Source: Cellvibrio sp. 79 (GTDB taxonomy: Bacteria > Pseudomonadota > Gammaproteobacteria > Pseudomonadales > Cellvibrionaceae). From it: DNA of 64,000 nt. The notes beneath the pieces were generated by a model. It ran no database searches. It had not been told where the DNA came from and saw nothing but the letters and a program-made list of their open reading frames with translations. Location of the stretch: contig MVDH01000006.1 of the NCBI GenBank assembly GCA_003056245.1, positions 186,001-250,000 of the forward strand. Reading direction: 5' to 3'. Below are positions 24,979 through 34,539 of this stretch, piece after piece. Position numbers and translations under genes: made by a program. Position 1 is the first letter of the stretch. Each line of letters opens with the position of its first letter.

Positions 24979-27360
24979 ATGGCGCTTCAAATTCCCGGTT
25001 ACCGGGTGATACGGAAAATTAACCAGGGTGGCATGTCCACCGTCTACCTCGCGATCCAGATCAGCGTGGGGCGTGTTGTCGCATTAAAAGTGATGAACCC
25101 GCAACTCAACAACGACCCCGCATTCAGCGAGCGTTTCCAGCGTGAAGCCACGATTGTTGGTCAACTATCGCACCCGAACATTGTGGCGATTTACGATATC
25201 GGCCGCCATGAAGACTTAAATTACATCGCTATGGATTATTTGCCGAACGGATCGGTGCATGATCGTATGAGTACCGGCCTGAGCGGTGAAGAAGTCTTGC
25301 GTATTACCCGTGAGATTGCTGGCGCGCTGGATCATGCCCATGAAAAAGGCTACATCCATCGCGATATCAAACCGGAAAATATTTTATTCCGCTCCGATAA
25401 TTCCGCAGTACTGACCGACTTTGGCGTAGCGCGCGGCCTGGCAGTAAATTCACGTATGACCCATGTCGGCACCGTAGTGGGTACACCGCATTACATGAGC
25501 CCTGAACAGACCAAAGGTAACGTCGTTGACGGCCGTTCAGACTTATACAGCTTGGGTATTGTTTTTTTCGAGATGTTAACCGGGGCCTTACCTTTCCAGG
25601 GCGAAGAAGCAGTAACGATTGCACTTAAACATATCAGTGCCCCTATTCCCAAATTGCCGATGCAATATCTGGGTTACCAGAAAATACTGGACAGATTATT
25701 AGCCAAAGATCCCGAGCAACGCTTCCAGCGAGGCCGAGATTTAATCACCGCGCTGGAAGAGTTTGAGCAAGTCCAGCGCACCACCATTACCACGGCAACT
25801 CATCCCGCCGACCTGACAGTGATTAATCTCGCCAGAGCACTGGTCTCGGCAACCTTCAATGTAGTTCGTTGGCGCTGGAATAAAATTCGCGCCCTGCGCT
25901 GGAGTCCCGGCCGCGGATTTTATTCGCGACCAGCAACCAAAATTACCGAAATATTTTTTAATGAGCAGCATGCTCCAACACAAATCGGCCGCAATGAATT
26001 TAATACTGCAGTTCACTCAGCCTACAACAGTAAAAATCGCCCGATTACTTTTGTGGTATTGCTGCTGATTTTTTTACCCGTGCTCTGGTGCGGCATGAGT
26101 ATTTTTTATGCCAAAGGAAAGTCGCTCAATGAAAAACCATCCAGCATTGGCCAGTTGATGCTGGCGACTGCAGATTGGTTTATTGAGCGCACAACGGCTG
26201 CACCAGCAATAGCCTCAATCACCATTTCAAGTAGTGCGAGCCTAACCTCCAGCAGCGCTAATCCACTGACGTTCGCAAGCCAGGAAGGCCCTACTACAGA
26301 AATACCAACAACATCATCCATCACCGCTGAAGATAACAACACCCAATTAGCGCCAATAGACCAGGCTGCTTTTGCGCAGACTGCCAGCAGCGCGCCGGTG
26401 CAAACGTTTGCCCTGAAAGTAGTCAGCACCCCGGCCAATGCCAGAATACGGATTTTAAATATTCCTGATCGCTATCAGGCCGATATACAACTGCCACCGG
26501 GCCGCTACCAGATTGAAGTCAGCCAATCCGGTTATGAAACCCAAAGGCGCTGGATTGAAATTGTCGATAAAGATTTGCAACCGGAATTTACCTTGAGCGA
26601 GGCCATTAAACCCGGAGACGAAATCAGTAGCCAATTGATTGCTTCCATTAAAACGGAAGGCCCGGAAATGATCAGTATTCCCACCGGCAGTTTTCTGATG
26701 GGTAATAAAGATGATGCTGCAGCGATGCCAGTACACAAAGTTGTCATCAGCAAACCGTTTGCCATCAGCAAATATGAAATTACTTTTGATGATTACGATA
26801 TGTTTGCACAGGCAACCAAACGTGCACAGCCAGGCGACAACCGTTGGGGTCGAGGTAAGCACCCGGTAATCAATGTGAGTTTTGACGATGCAAGGGCTTA
26901 CGCACAATGGTTAAGCCAAACCACAGGAAAAAAATATCGCCTGCCTACAGAAGCAGAATGGGAATATGTTGCGCGCGCACAAACCAATACGTTGTTCTGG
27001 TGGAGTGATGATGTGCGTGAAGCCGCTGGTCGCGCTAATTGCCGACGCGGTTGTAATAGCAAGTTTTCAGGTTTATTCGGCGCTAAAACAGCACCGGTTG
27101 GCTCCTATCCTGCCAACGGTTTCGGTGTGTACGACACAGCGGGGAACGTCTCTGAATGGGTAGAAGATTGTTTTGCTGATAATTACAACCTGCACCCCAA
27201 AAACGGACAGGCAATGGTGGTAAAAAATTGCGAAGCCCATGTGGTGCGCGGTGGCTCGGCTAAAGATAATGCGGAACGCCTTGCCAGTCATATTCGCGAC
27301 TATCATCGCAGTGAAATTTTTGACAACCACCTGGGATTCCGCGTGGTGATGGAATTATAA
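24979..27360 (+). CDS. membrane Ser/Thr protein kinase with PEGA and SUMF1-like domains
   Basis: The 793-residue protein has four parts. An N-terminal Hanks-type kinase (about 8-265) carries the glycine loop INQGGMSTVY, Lys37 in VALKVM, HRDIKPEN with Asp129 and DFG Asp147. One membrane span lies at about 355-377. A PEGA domain (about 475-545; STPANARIRIL...LPPGRYQIEVSQSGYE) follows, then a SUMF1/formylglycine-enzyme-like domain (about 563-793; IPTGSFLMG, RLPTEAEWEYVARA, HLGFRVV). The active-site cysteine pair of true formylglycine enzymes is not seen near HLGFR, so the domain is probably a binding module. The kinase would sense something outside the inner membrane and signal inward. The paired phosphatase is upstream. 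Confidence 0.93.
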   Translation: MALQIPGYRVIRKINQGGMSTVYLAIQISVGRVVALKVMNPQLNNDPAFSERFQREATIVGQLSHPNIVAIYDIGRHEDLNYIAMDYLPNGSVHDRMSTGLSGEEVLRITREIAGALDHAHEKGYIHRDIKPENILFRSDNSAVLTDFGVARGLAVNSRMTHVGTVVGTPHYMSPEQTKGNVVDGRSDLYSLGIVFFEMLTGALPFQGEEAVTIALKHISAPIPKLPMQYLGYQKILDRLLAKDPEQRFQRGRDLITALEEFEQVQRTTITTATHPADLTVINLARALVSATFNVVRWRWNKIRALRWSPGRGFYSRPATKITEIFFNEQHAPTQIGRNEFNTAVHSAYNSKNRPITFVVLLLIFLPVLWCGMSIFYAKGKSLNEKPSSIGQLMLATADWFIERTTAAPAIASITISSSASLTSSSANPLTFASQEGPTTEIPTTSSITAEDNNTQLAPIDQAAFAQTASSAPVQTFALKVVSTPANARIRILNIPDRYQADIQLPPGRYQIEVSQSGYETQRRWIEIVDKDLQPEFTLSEAIKPGDEISSQLIASIKTEGPEMISIPTGSFLMGNKDDAAAMPVHKVVISKPFAISKYEITFDDYDMFAQATKRAQPGDNRWGRGKHPVINVSFDDARAYAQWLSQTTGKKYRLPTEAEWEYVARAQTNTLFWWSDDVREAAGRANCRRGCNSKFSGLFGAKTAPVGSYPANGFGVYDTAGNVSEWVEDCFADNYNLHPKNGQAMVVKNCEAHVVRGGSAKDNAERLASHIRDYHRSEIFDNHLGFRVVMEL

Positions 27361-27367
27361 AAATCGA

Positions 27368-28771
27368 TCAGCGGTACTTTAAAACAGCAACAAACATCGT
27401 ATCCGCATCCAATTCTGGCGCCCCCAAAATACGCTGGGACTGTAATTCAAATTGTGGATATTGTTGCAAAAACCAATTAACCTGACCCTCATTTTCGCTG
27501 GCTTGCCAACTGCAGGTTGCGTACACCAGACACCCACCCTTGCGTACTGCCGGCATGGAATTGCGCAGAATTTTTTGCTGCAACTGAATAAGTTCTTGTG
27601 TATCAGCCTCATCAAAACGCCAGCGCGCATCCGGGTTTCTTCGCCAGGTTCCCGATGAGCTGCAAGGCGCATCAATCAATACCCAATCGAATCCCTGTTG
27701 TTGTGCGACCTCTTTCGGCAAGCGCAAAGGTTCTTCACCATTCCAGCTAAAAGTGCGCACATTGAACGCGCCCGCACGCTTTACGCGGCGTTTTAATTCT
27801 TCCAATTTATAGTCATGCAAATCGGTAGCGATCAGCGCGCCTTTATTATTCATACGCGCAGCAATCGAAAGCGTTTTGCCTCCTGCACCGGCACACGTAT
27901 CCCATACTTTTTGCCCAGGCTTCACTGCTACTGTTTGCGCAATTAATTGACTGGCCAAATCCTGTATTTCAATCAAGCCGGATTTGTATTCTGCGGTCGA
28001 GTTAACCCCTACTCCACCTTGCACATAAATACCATGCTGTGGGTCCAGCACTGCATTTGCACCTTGAGCAGATAATTGTGCACTGATTTCAGCAAGCGGC
28101 TTATCCGTTTGTGCGCGCAGCCATAAAGGAGGAGAACTTGTTTGTTGTTGTAAAAACAAATCCGTTTGTTCATCACTCCAATGACTGATATTTTTCCGTT
28201 CTTCGATTAATGCCTTCCATTGCGGCCGTAATCCAAACCACAAATAATTTACATCAGGTTGGGAAAAATAATTATCGGCAAGCAACTGCTGAAAAAAATT
28301 ACGACGTTTTTCCGCATCTTTTAATTGTGCTTGGTTTTGTTTGCGTTGATCGCCTTCCATGCGTAATTGAATCCAATACCAGAAAGCAGCTGGAGTTAAT
28401 GTTTGCAAATCACGAGCCTGCCACTGCTGATCCCACTCCATCCAATTAATATTTGGATAATTATTTGTATTGCAAAATTCCTGATAGGTAAACTCCAGGG
28501 CACAAGCCAATTGCTGGAAACGCAACGCATGATTCATTGCAAGGGCAAGGTTAGCCTGATCAGGCAATGATAATTGGGGGAAATTATTTTTCCTGGTTGT
28601 GGTTTGCTCCGATGGAACAAAACCAGCCAATTCGCGCAGATTATTCCGCAACCATTTATCAAGCGGTATTGTGCCCGCCACAGACAACCAGTTGCGCCAT
28701 AAGCGAACCAAACGTGAATCGTCATAAATGACGAGAGATGGGGCAGCGGTGTTTTTTGCGGATATCGACAT
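27368..28771 (-). CDS. RsmB/RsmF-type RNA (cytosine-5) methyltransferase
   Basis: The 467-residue protein has a helical N-terminal region (about 1-230) and a C-terminal Rossmann methyltransferase with DTCAGAGGKTLSIAARM (SAM site), IDAPCSSSGTWRRNPD (PC motif, catalytic-type Cys) and VYATCSWQASENEGQV (second Cys). This two-cysteine arrangement defines m5C RNA methyltransferases of the NOL1/NOP2/Sun family. The N-terminus does not clearly match RsmB (NusB-like) or RsmF, so the rRNA target is left open. It is divergent from the oxidoreductase gene across 268 bases. Confidence 0.85.
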   Translation of the reverse strand: MSISAKNTAAPSLVIYDDSRLVRLWRNWLSVAGTIPLDKWLRNNLRELAGFVPSEQTTTRKNNFPQLSLPDQANLALAMNHALRFQQLACALEFTYQEFCNTNNYPNINWMEWDQQWQARDLQTLTPAAFWYWIQLRMEGDQRKQNQAQLKDAEKRRNFFQQLLADNYFSQPDVNYLWFGLRPQWKALIEERKNISHWSDEQTDLFLQQQTSSPPLWLRAQTDKPLAEISAQLSAQGANAVLDPQHGIYVQGGVGVNSTAEYKSGLIEIQDLASQLIAQTVAVKPGQKVWDTCAGAGGKTLSIAARMNNKGALIATDLHDYKLEELKRRVKRAGAFNVRTFSWNGEEPLRLPKEVAQQQGFDWVLIDAPCSSSGTWRRNPDARWRFDEADTQELIQLQQKILRNSMPAVRKGGCLVYATCSWQASENEGQVNWFLQQYPQFELQSQRILGAPELDADTMFVAVLKYR

Positions 28772-29039
28772 ATTCTGGCAACTGAAAAAGTAATCTCAAC
28801 GGCATTTTCCCCATGGGATGATGCATAAGTATCGCATTTTAACAGGGGCGCAACTTTTTACCCAATCATTATCGTATGTCACAACCCCGTGCCATGCGCC
28901 GCAAACATTGGCAATCGACGCATCAATTACTAAAAAAATCTCAAGTTTTGCTTATGCAGGTAATGTTTTGTTTATCCATTTGCAGCGAGAAACTTCAGGT
29001 ATTACAACCTTTTTAGAAAGTCATGAGAGAGGTAAAAAT

Positions 29040-30119
29040 ATGCAAGGATTATCCCGTCGCCAGTTATTAAAACAGCTCGGAGTACTCAGCCTTGCCAGTT
29101 ATACATCACCTTTATTTGCCAGCAGCTTACCCAAGCGCATTGGCGTGGCATTGGTAGGACTGGGTTACTACAGCCGCGATATATTGGCACCCGCGCTACA
29201 GCTCACACGACACTGCCAACTCACCGGCATAATTACCGGCTCACCGGAAAAAATTCCTTACTGGCAAAAAACGTATGGCATTCTCGATTACAACATTTAC
29301 AACTATAAAAATATGCGTGAAATAGCCAACAATCCGGCTATTGACGTTATTTATGTCGTAACACCTACCGGTACCCATAAACACTTTACCGAAATAGCAG
29401 CGAATGCAGGCAAACATGTCTGGTGTGAAAAACCCATGGCAATGAATACGCAGGAATGCCAGGCAATGATTGATGTGTGCAAAAAAAATAAAGTGCAACT
29501 CACCATTGGATATCGTATGCAACACGAGGCCAACACACGCAAGATTATCCAATTTGCACGCACAAAACCTTATGGCAATATCAAAGAAATTATTGCTGAA
29601 GCAGGCTATAACAACACCGGCGACACACACGGCTGGCGCGCCGACCCAAAACTGGGTGGCGGAGCAATGTATGATATGGGCGTTTATCCATTAAATGCTG
29701 CACGGTATACCGCAGGTGAAGAACCTATTGCCGTAACAGCGACAATGACATCAACACGAGATTTATACAAAGAGGTTGATGAAACAACTGAATTCGAATT
29801 GGAGTTTGCCAGTGGCGCGCGCGCGAAATGCGCTACTAGCTATGCGCGCAATATGAACAGCTTGCGCGCGAATTGTGAAAAAGGCTGGTATGAATTAAAG
29901 CCGTTTCAATCCTACTCCGGCGTGCGTGGGCGCACGAGTGACGGAATTGAATTAGCGGCATCACCACTCAATCAACAAGCAACACAAATGGATAACGATG
30001 CGTTATCCATTTTGCAACAGTCCCCCATTACGGTTCCTGGCGAAGAAGGCATGAAAGATATTGTTATCCTGGATGCAATTTTTAAAGCCGCCAAAGAAGG
30101 AAAACGAATTCTGCTATAA
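29040..30119 (+). CDS. Tat-exported Gfo/Idh/MocA family oxidoreductase
   Basis: The start at 29040 (359 residues) has GAGAGG upstream and begins with a Tat signal (LSRRQLLKQLGVLSLASY, twin Arg at 6-7). The NAD(P) fold follows: GVALVGLGYYSRD, then DVIYVVTPTGTH and the signature HVWCEKPMAMN (EKP). The C-terminal GFO_IDH_MocA beta domain contains GGGAMYDMGVYPLNAARY. It resembles periplasmic glucose-fructose oxidoreductase, which keeps its cofactor bound, but the sugar is unknown. A longer frame from 28818 adds unrelated sequence. It overlaps the convergent downstream membrane protein gene by six bases. Confidence 0.9.
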   Translation: MQGLSRRQLLKQLGVLSLASYTSPLFASSLPKRIGVALVGLGYYSRDILAPALQLTRHCQLTGIITGSPEKIPYWQKTYGILDYNIYNYKNMREIANNPAIDVIYVVTPTGTHKHFTEIAANAGKHVWCEKPMAMNTQECQAMIDVCKKNKVQLTIGYRMQHEANTRKIIQFARTKPYGNIKEIIAEAGYNNTGDTHGWRADPKLGGGAMYDMGVYPLNAARYTAGEEPIAVTATMTSTRDLYKEVDETTEFELEFASGARAKCATSYARNMNSLRANCEKGWYELKPFQSYSGVRGRTSDGIELAASPLNQQATQMDNDALSILQQSPITVPGEEGMKDIVILDAIFKAAKEGKRILL

Positions 30120-30803
30120 CAAATCCGGCAGCCGCTCCTGAAACCAGATGATGATCGGATAAGCGGCCAGCCAGCTCCAGAAAAAGCGATTTAATCCAAA
30201 CAATATTGCATTAGCAAGATGAAAACACGCGGTAAACAACAGCGCCACCATTAACGCAGTAATATTTAATAACGCCAGGGGAAAGAGCAACTCTCCAATT
30301 ATCACGCACCAGGATGCAACAAATAACAACTGGTTGCGTTTGCGTAAAGCACGTAACGATTCACTCACCGGATAAGCAGAAAATGAAAATACTTCCGCCA
30401 GCGCTTTTCCTGAACGCCATTCCTTATTAATTAATTTGACCCAACCCGCCTGAAAATAAGACAGTGTTAATTGCAATGCGCCATAACCCAATGCAACTTC
30501 CTGCCACAATCGTGACGGAGCAACATGAGAACCCCATAAACATAGCAACAGCAAAATACTCATGGTATCGCTGCCACCATTATACGGACCGAGAAAGCGT
30601 CTAATTAACAGAATTGAAGTGACTAATAAAAGGCTTTCTACCCAAACGGGATAAACCCCCGCAATTAACAACACGGAAAGTAAAACACGAAATATCGCGA
30701 TACGTTTTTCAAATCCTATACCACGCAAAAATTCCAGACTTTGCTGCAATAATGCGATTCCCAATAAAATCTCGGCGATACGAACAGCAAACTCCAATGT
30801 CAT
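30114..30803 (-). CDS. multi-pass membrane protein, HTTM/DoxX-like
   Basis: This very hydrophobic protein of 229 residues has about six membrane segments. The stretch YFQAGWVKLINKEWRSGKAL between helices resembles the conserved block of HTTM (vitamin K carboxylase-like) and related DoxX-like proteins, where a Tyr/Lys pair precedes WxxG. The resemblance is by eye only. Function is unknown. It starts in an ATGA overlap with the stop of the upstream 152-residue gene, so the two are translationally coupled. Confidence 0.65.
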   Translation of the reverse strand: MTLEFAVRIAEILLGIALLQQSLEFLRGIGFEKRIAIFRVLLSVLLIAGVYPVWVESLLLVTSILLIRRFLGPYNGGSDTMSILLLLCLWGSHVAPSRLWQEVALGYGALQLTLSYFQAGWVKLINKEWRSGKALAEVFSFSAYPVSESLRALRKRNQLLFVASWCVIIGELLFPLALLNITALMVALLFTACFHLANAILFGLNRFFWSWLAAYPIIIWFQERLPDLL

Positions 30804-31258
30804 TCGTCCACTCCCTGCGGTTCTAATTGGTAAGGGCGCGATTGTACAAATATTTCATCGCGAATATTTCCCATCACATTTACCGGAGCAGCTTCACTAT
30901 AAATTGCACGGATGCGAAATATTAAATAGCGTTGTTTATCCGGGATACTCATTTCACCCCGCTGAATGGCGGCCAACAAGCGATGAGCTATCTCATCCAT
31001 ATAAAATTCGTCCATTGCTTCAAACAAACGTTCAGCGCAAGTATTGATAAATAACAGTTCATTCCAATGGGGGTTGTGAAAAAGCCGGACGATATGTTGC
31101 ACAGTTGTTAAACGTTGAGGAAGCGGGCGGAAAGCAACCCAATAATCAGGTGATTCATCTCGCCCAACAACAAATCCCAATTCAACTCGCGGTGATGGAC
31201 CAATGCCGCTGAAAAAACGCCATGAGGGAAAAAGGATCGGAAGGAATTGTTTAACCAT
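30800..31258 (-). CDS. conserved hypothetical protein coupled to HTTM-like gene
   Basis: The start MVKQFLPILFPSWRFF at 31258 gives 152 residues; the longer frame upstream adds implausible sequence. It shows GIGPSPRVELGF, a Pro/Trp-rich start and a mixed alpha/beta body with no membrane segment or signal peptide. No family was recognised. The four-base overlap with the membrane protein gene suggests that the two products work together, for example a soluble partner of a membrane enzyme. Nothing in the sequence gives a reaction. Confidence 0.62.
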   Translation of the reverse strand: MVKQFLPILFPSWRFFSGIGPSPRVELGFVVGRDESPDYWVAFRPLPQRLTTVQHIVRLFHNPHWNELLFINTCAERLFEAMDEFYMDEIAHRLLAAIQRGEMSIPDKQRYLIFRIRAIYSEAAPVNVMGNIRDEIFVQSRPYQLEPQGVDE

Positions 31259-31384
31259 AGTGACTATTGTGCACCCGTTACCGTTAACCAAAAATATTAA
31301 CGAAAGTTGCCAATTCCTGACTGGCGATTGCTGGTTGGCAACTAAATCTTCGCAACTTTTTATCAGCAATAAATTTATTGATCG

Positions 31385-31822
31385 CTACCTGGTTCTTTTC
31401 CAGAGATAAAACCCTAACCATATAAAACCAACCGAAAATAGCAGACCAATGATGTGCGTTTTCTTTATCCCTGTAACCAATACCGAATCCGTATAATCTT
31501 CCGGATTTACATATACTCTTAATGTTTTACCGCGCCCGCTAACATCATTAGTATTACTGATTCCATAACCTATACGTGTACCCTGGTATTTTTTGCCGTC
31601 AATTTCATAACTGTATTTCAACCAGCTTGTACGAAATAGCGCTGTACTCCTTGCTGCATTATCAGATTCCAATACCCCGGAATAAACTCGCCAGTTTTCC
31701 GCCGCCTGGGTCTTGATAATATTTTTACTGGTAATAAGGAAGAAAAGCCCAGCCGCCAGTACGCACAAACCAAAAAAGAAAGAACGCAAACGTTGGTACT
31801 TTTTTTCTATTTCCGGATTCAT
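31385..31822 (-). CDS. DUF3592-type membrane protein
   Basis: The 145-residue protein has membrane segments near both ends (about 13-31 and 123-140). The extracytoplasmic middle holds the DUF3592 pattern: NWRVYSGVLESDN, LKYSYEIDGKKYQGTRI and LRVYVNPEDYTDSVL. Proteins of this family are widespread and uncharacterised. It lies 26 bases downstream of the CPBP protease gene on the same strand and could be its partner or simply share the transcript. Confidence 0.8.
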   Translation of the reverse strand: MNPEIEKKYQRLRSFFFGLCVLAAGLFFLITSKNIIKTQAAENWRVYSGVLESDNAARSTALFRTSWLKYSYEIDGKKYQGTRIGYGISNTNDVSGRGKTLRVYVNPEDYTDSVLVTGIKKTHIIGLLFSVGFIWLGFYLWKRTR

Positions 31823-31848
31823 TTACGCGTTACCCCTTTATAAATGAG

Positions 31849-32577
31849 TTACCACAAGAACAAAAAGATAGTGGTATTCATCGTGATATTGAAAACGACA
31901 TGGGCAATTATTGCCACAAAAATACTACCGCTTTTGGATCTAAGCAAAGCAAACATCCACGCAACCAAAAACATCAACACAAACCAGATTGCACCGGATA
32001 CCGGTAAATAAGTTAGCCCTGAGGTCGTTTTGATAATACCGTGATGAACCTGGTGCACAAGTGCAAATAAAGTACATTCAATGACGGTACTGGTACGAAT
32101 AGTGAATTTTTGCTCCAGCGTTTTTTGCAACTGCCCGCGGTAAAAAATCTCTTCACCAATTGGACTGAACAGAATAGCGGGAATAGTAAAAATTAGACTT
32201 AACACCCAGAAAGACATGGCAGACGTATCCATCATCGCCTTGTAACTATTACCAATATTCACAAACCAGTTATCTACTGTTATGCCGAATAATAAATAAC
32301 CCAATGCAAAGCAAAATAACGCAGCACTAATACCGGCAATTATTGCGAGCAACCAGGAAGGAGAATATCCAGGCTTTTGTAAACCAATCTGGCGTCGCCC
32401 TTCCCGGGTTAATAAAATCCAGGGAAGAACTGCCATTACACAAAAACCCAACGGCATTAACCAACGCAAAGAAGATGGCCCCAGTGCACCAGCTATTCGC
32501 ATGACACTCAAGCCAACAACTAACAATATAATAATAAATAGCGATGACGCCGGAGTTATGTATTTTTTATACAGCAT
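31849..32577 (-). CDS. CPBP-family intramembrane metalloprotease
   Basis: The 242-residue multi-pass protein carries the CAAX-protease/bacteriocin-processing (CPBP) motifs: GEEIFYRGQLQ with Glu142/Glu143 and Arg147 (EExxxR), FALVHQVHHG, and the C-terminal AHVVFNITMN (HxxxN). Together these are the metal-binding set of the Abi family. Roles range from prenyl-protein processing to bacteriocin self-immunity; none can be chosen here. It precedes the DUF3592 gene on the same strand. Confidence 0.9.
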   Translation of the reverse strand: MLYKKYITPASSLFIIILLVVGLSVMRIAGALGPSSLRWLMPLGFCVMAVLPWILLTREGRRQIGLQKPGYSPSWLLAIIAGISAALFCFALGYLLFGITVDNWFVNIGNSYKAMMDTSAMSFWVLSLIFTIPAILFSPIGEEIFYRGQLQKTLEQKFTIRTSTVIECTLFALVHQVHHGIIKTTSGLTYLPVSGAIWFVLMFLVAWMFALLRSKSGSIFVAIIAHVVFNITMNTTIFLFLW

Positions 32578-32727
32578 AAAATTCCTTTACTGAATTTATT
32601 ATCTGGTTACTGATCAACAAGTTGTTACAGGATTTCCTGTCCATAAATATGTGATGAAATGAACAGCAAGGCTATTGGTATTTGTCGCGCGTAACAATAC
32701 CCCGTAGCAATTTTAAAAGGTGGGGGC

Positions 32728-32767
32728 AAATAAAAACGGCGCTATGTGGGGTTCACATAGCGCCGTT
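32728..32767 (-). terminator. terminator of the PiT gene
   Basis: A 14-base perfect stem, AACGGCGCTATGTG (32735-32748) with CACATAGCGCCGTT (32754-32767), around GGGTT. On the minus strand it is followed by TTTATTTGC, 46 bases after the pit stop codon. Confidence 0.9.
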
Positions 32768-32812
32768 AAATAACAGCGGGATTTTATAAATACCGGGCTA
32801 TCACCGCAAATA

Positions 32813-34282
32813 TCAAATAAACAAAGTCCCGAGATAAAACAAACCACCCGATAAACAAATGGTCGCTGGCAAGGTTAATACCCAGGCAAGCAAAATCGTT
32901 TTTACGGTACTGAATTGCAATCCGGATTTGTTAGCCACCATAGTACCGGCCACAGCGGATGACAAAACATGCGTAGTTGATACCGGCATACCCGTCACAC
33001 TCGCCACTCCAATAGCCGTTGCAGCAGTAATCTGTGCAGACATACCCTGTGAATAAGTCATACTGCTCTTACCAATTTTTTCACCTACGGTGTAAACAAT
33101 ACGCTTCCAGCCCATCATCGTACCTAAACCCAACGCCAGGGCTACTGCAACGATTACCCAGAAAGGTGCGTATTCGGTAGTTGCGGTCAGATCTTTGCGA
33201 AGACTATCCAGATCGGATTTATCTTTGCCCGAAAAACCATCCAACTTGGATACTTTTTTCGCGGCATCATCAATACATAACAGCAGGCGACGCATATTGC
33301 GGCGCTCTTCCACACTCAGGTCGCGATAATGCGTCATTCCTTCCATCACACCAGTGAGTGTACTGATCTCCAACATAGTGTTTTTGGCATTACACTTAAA
33401 ATCGGCTGGCAATACCGCATTGGCAGGAACATTTACCTCAATGAGTGAGCTGACTTTCGCCTCGTGTTCACGATAAAAAGTTTGCAAATGGGCAGCCGCA
33501 TCGCGGGTGCGCTCAACTTCATATTTGCCGCTATCCAGATCCAGCACAAATTGTGCGGGTGCAAGGCCGATGAGAACCAGCATAATCAAGCCAATCCCCT
33601 TTTGGCCGTCATTTGAGCCATGCACAAAACTTACTCCCATCGCTGAAGCTACGAGAGTGACGCGAGTCCAGAATGGAGGATGTTTTTTGCCATCAATTTG
33701 CTCGCGCTCTTGTGGAGTTTTGTGGATTTTTGGACCGGTGAATATTTTCTTGAGGAGTAATAACACCAACGCTGCAACACCAAAACCAACCAACGGGGAA
33801 ATCAGCAGCGACAGCATAATATCAATAGCTTTTTTAACATTCACACCTTCGCTAACAGGAATGTCAGAGAGCAATGCATTGGCCAGGCAAACCCCCAACA
33901 AAGAACCAATTAGCGTATGTGAACTGGACGCTGGAATACCGAAATACCACGTCCCCAGATTCCATACAATTGCTGCTGTCAGTAGTGAGAACACCAGCAC
34001 CATGCCATGAACCGAAGTGATATTCAGCAGCATGTCCAACGGCAACAGGTGCACAATCGCATAGGCAACACCGAGACCGCCGAGCATCACCCCAAGGAAA
34101 TTAAAAATACCGGAGGCGATAACCGCTAGGTGCGGATTCATAGCCTTGGTATAGATCACGGTTGCAACAGCGTTGGCCGTGTCGTGGAAGCCATTGATAA
34201 ATTCGTAGGCGAGAACAAAAGCAAGTGCCAGAAAGAGACTAGCTCCCATGAAAAAGCTAAGTCCGGTGAACATTTCTAACAT
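32813..34282 (-). CDS. pitA: PiT-family inorganic phosphate transporter
   Basis: The low-affinity phosphate permease of 489 residues contains the PiT signatures in both halves: EFINGFHDTANAVATVIYT near the N-terminus and FVHGSNDGQKGIGLI in the middle, with SVTGMPVSTTHVLSS near the C-terminus. Between the second signature and the final membrane block lies a hydrophilic, helical segment of about 100 residues (about 255-355), typical of PitA-like proteins. It sits in the inner membrane and probably takes up metal-phosphate complexes with protons. Confidence 0.94.
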   Translation of the reverse strand: MLEMFTGLSFFMGASLFLALAFVLAYEFINGFHDTANAVATVIYTKAMNPHLAVIASGIFNFLGVMLGGLGVAYAIVHLLPLDMLLNITSVHGMVLVFSLLTAAIVWNLGTWYFGIPASSSHTLIGSLLGVCLANALLSDIPVSEGVNVKKAIDIMLSLLISPLVGFGVAALVLLLLKKIFTGPKIHKTPQEREQIDGKKHPPFWTRVTLVASAMGVSFVHGSNDGQKGIGLIMLVLIGLAPAQFVLDLDSGKYEVERTRDAAAHLQTFYREHEAKVSSLIEVNVPANAVLPADFKCNAKNTMLEISTLTGVMEGMTHYRDLSVEERRNMRRLLLCIDDAAKKVSKLDGFSGKDKSDLDSLRKDLTATTEYAPFWVIVAVALALGLGTMMGWKRIVYTVGEKIGKSSMTYSQGMSAQITAATAIGVASVTGMPVSTTHVLSSAVAGTMVANKSGLQFSTVKTILLAWVLTLPATICLSGGLFYLGTLFI

Positions 34283-34471
34283 AGGTTATCCGCTTGACTG
34301 AGAAGATCGTTCAAGTAACCACCCCCTCCTTGTGGCTGAATCACATTGCGTCATTAAACTCTAACCGCAACGGGCGCGCATTATGATGTTTTTGTTACAG
34401 TAAATCGACCTTCTTAACAAAATCAGCGGCAAGGAGTGATTGTTTTTTACTCTCCACTAAAATCCAGCCAA

Positions 34472-34508
34472 TAAAAAAGCCGCCTGATTGCATTCGGGCG
34501 GCCTTTTT
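34472..34508 (-). terminator. terminator of the cold-shock gene
   Basis: GCCGCC pairs with GGCGGC across a 12-base loop; on the minus strand the stem is followed by TTTTTTATT, about 35 bases after the csp stop. Confidence 0.85.
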
Positions 34509-34539
34509 GAGTTGCATCCGGAATGGATGAACAAGCTAT

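Noticed and set aside
26667-27360. Formylglycine-generating (sulfatase-activating) activity for the kinase C-terminal domain
   Set aside because: The active-site cysteine pair is not visible and no sulfatase gene is nearby.
24070-27360. Type VI secretion regulation (PppA/PpkA)
   Set aside because: No T6SS structural gene in the window and the domain set (PEGA, SUMF1) differs from PpkA.
28818-29039. N-terminal extension of the oxidoreductase gene
   Set aside because: Would bury the Tat signal; the inner start has GAGAGG and a correct twin-arginine motif.
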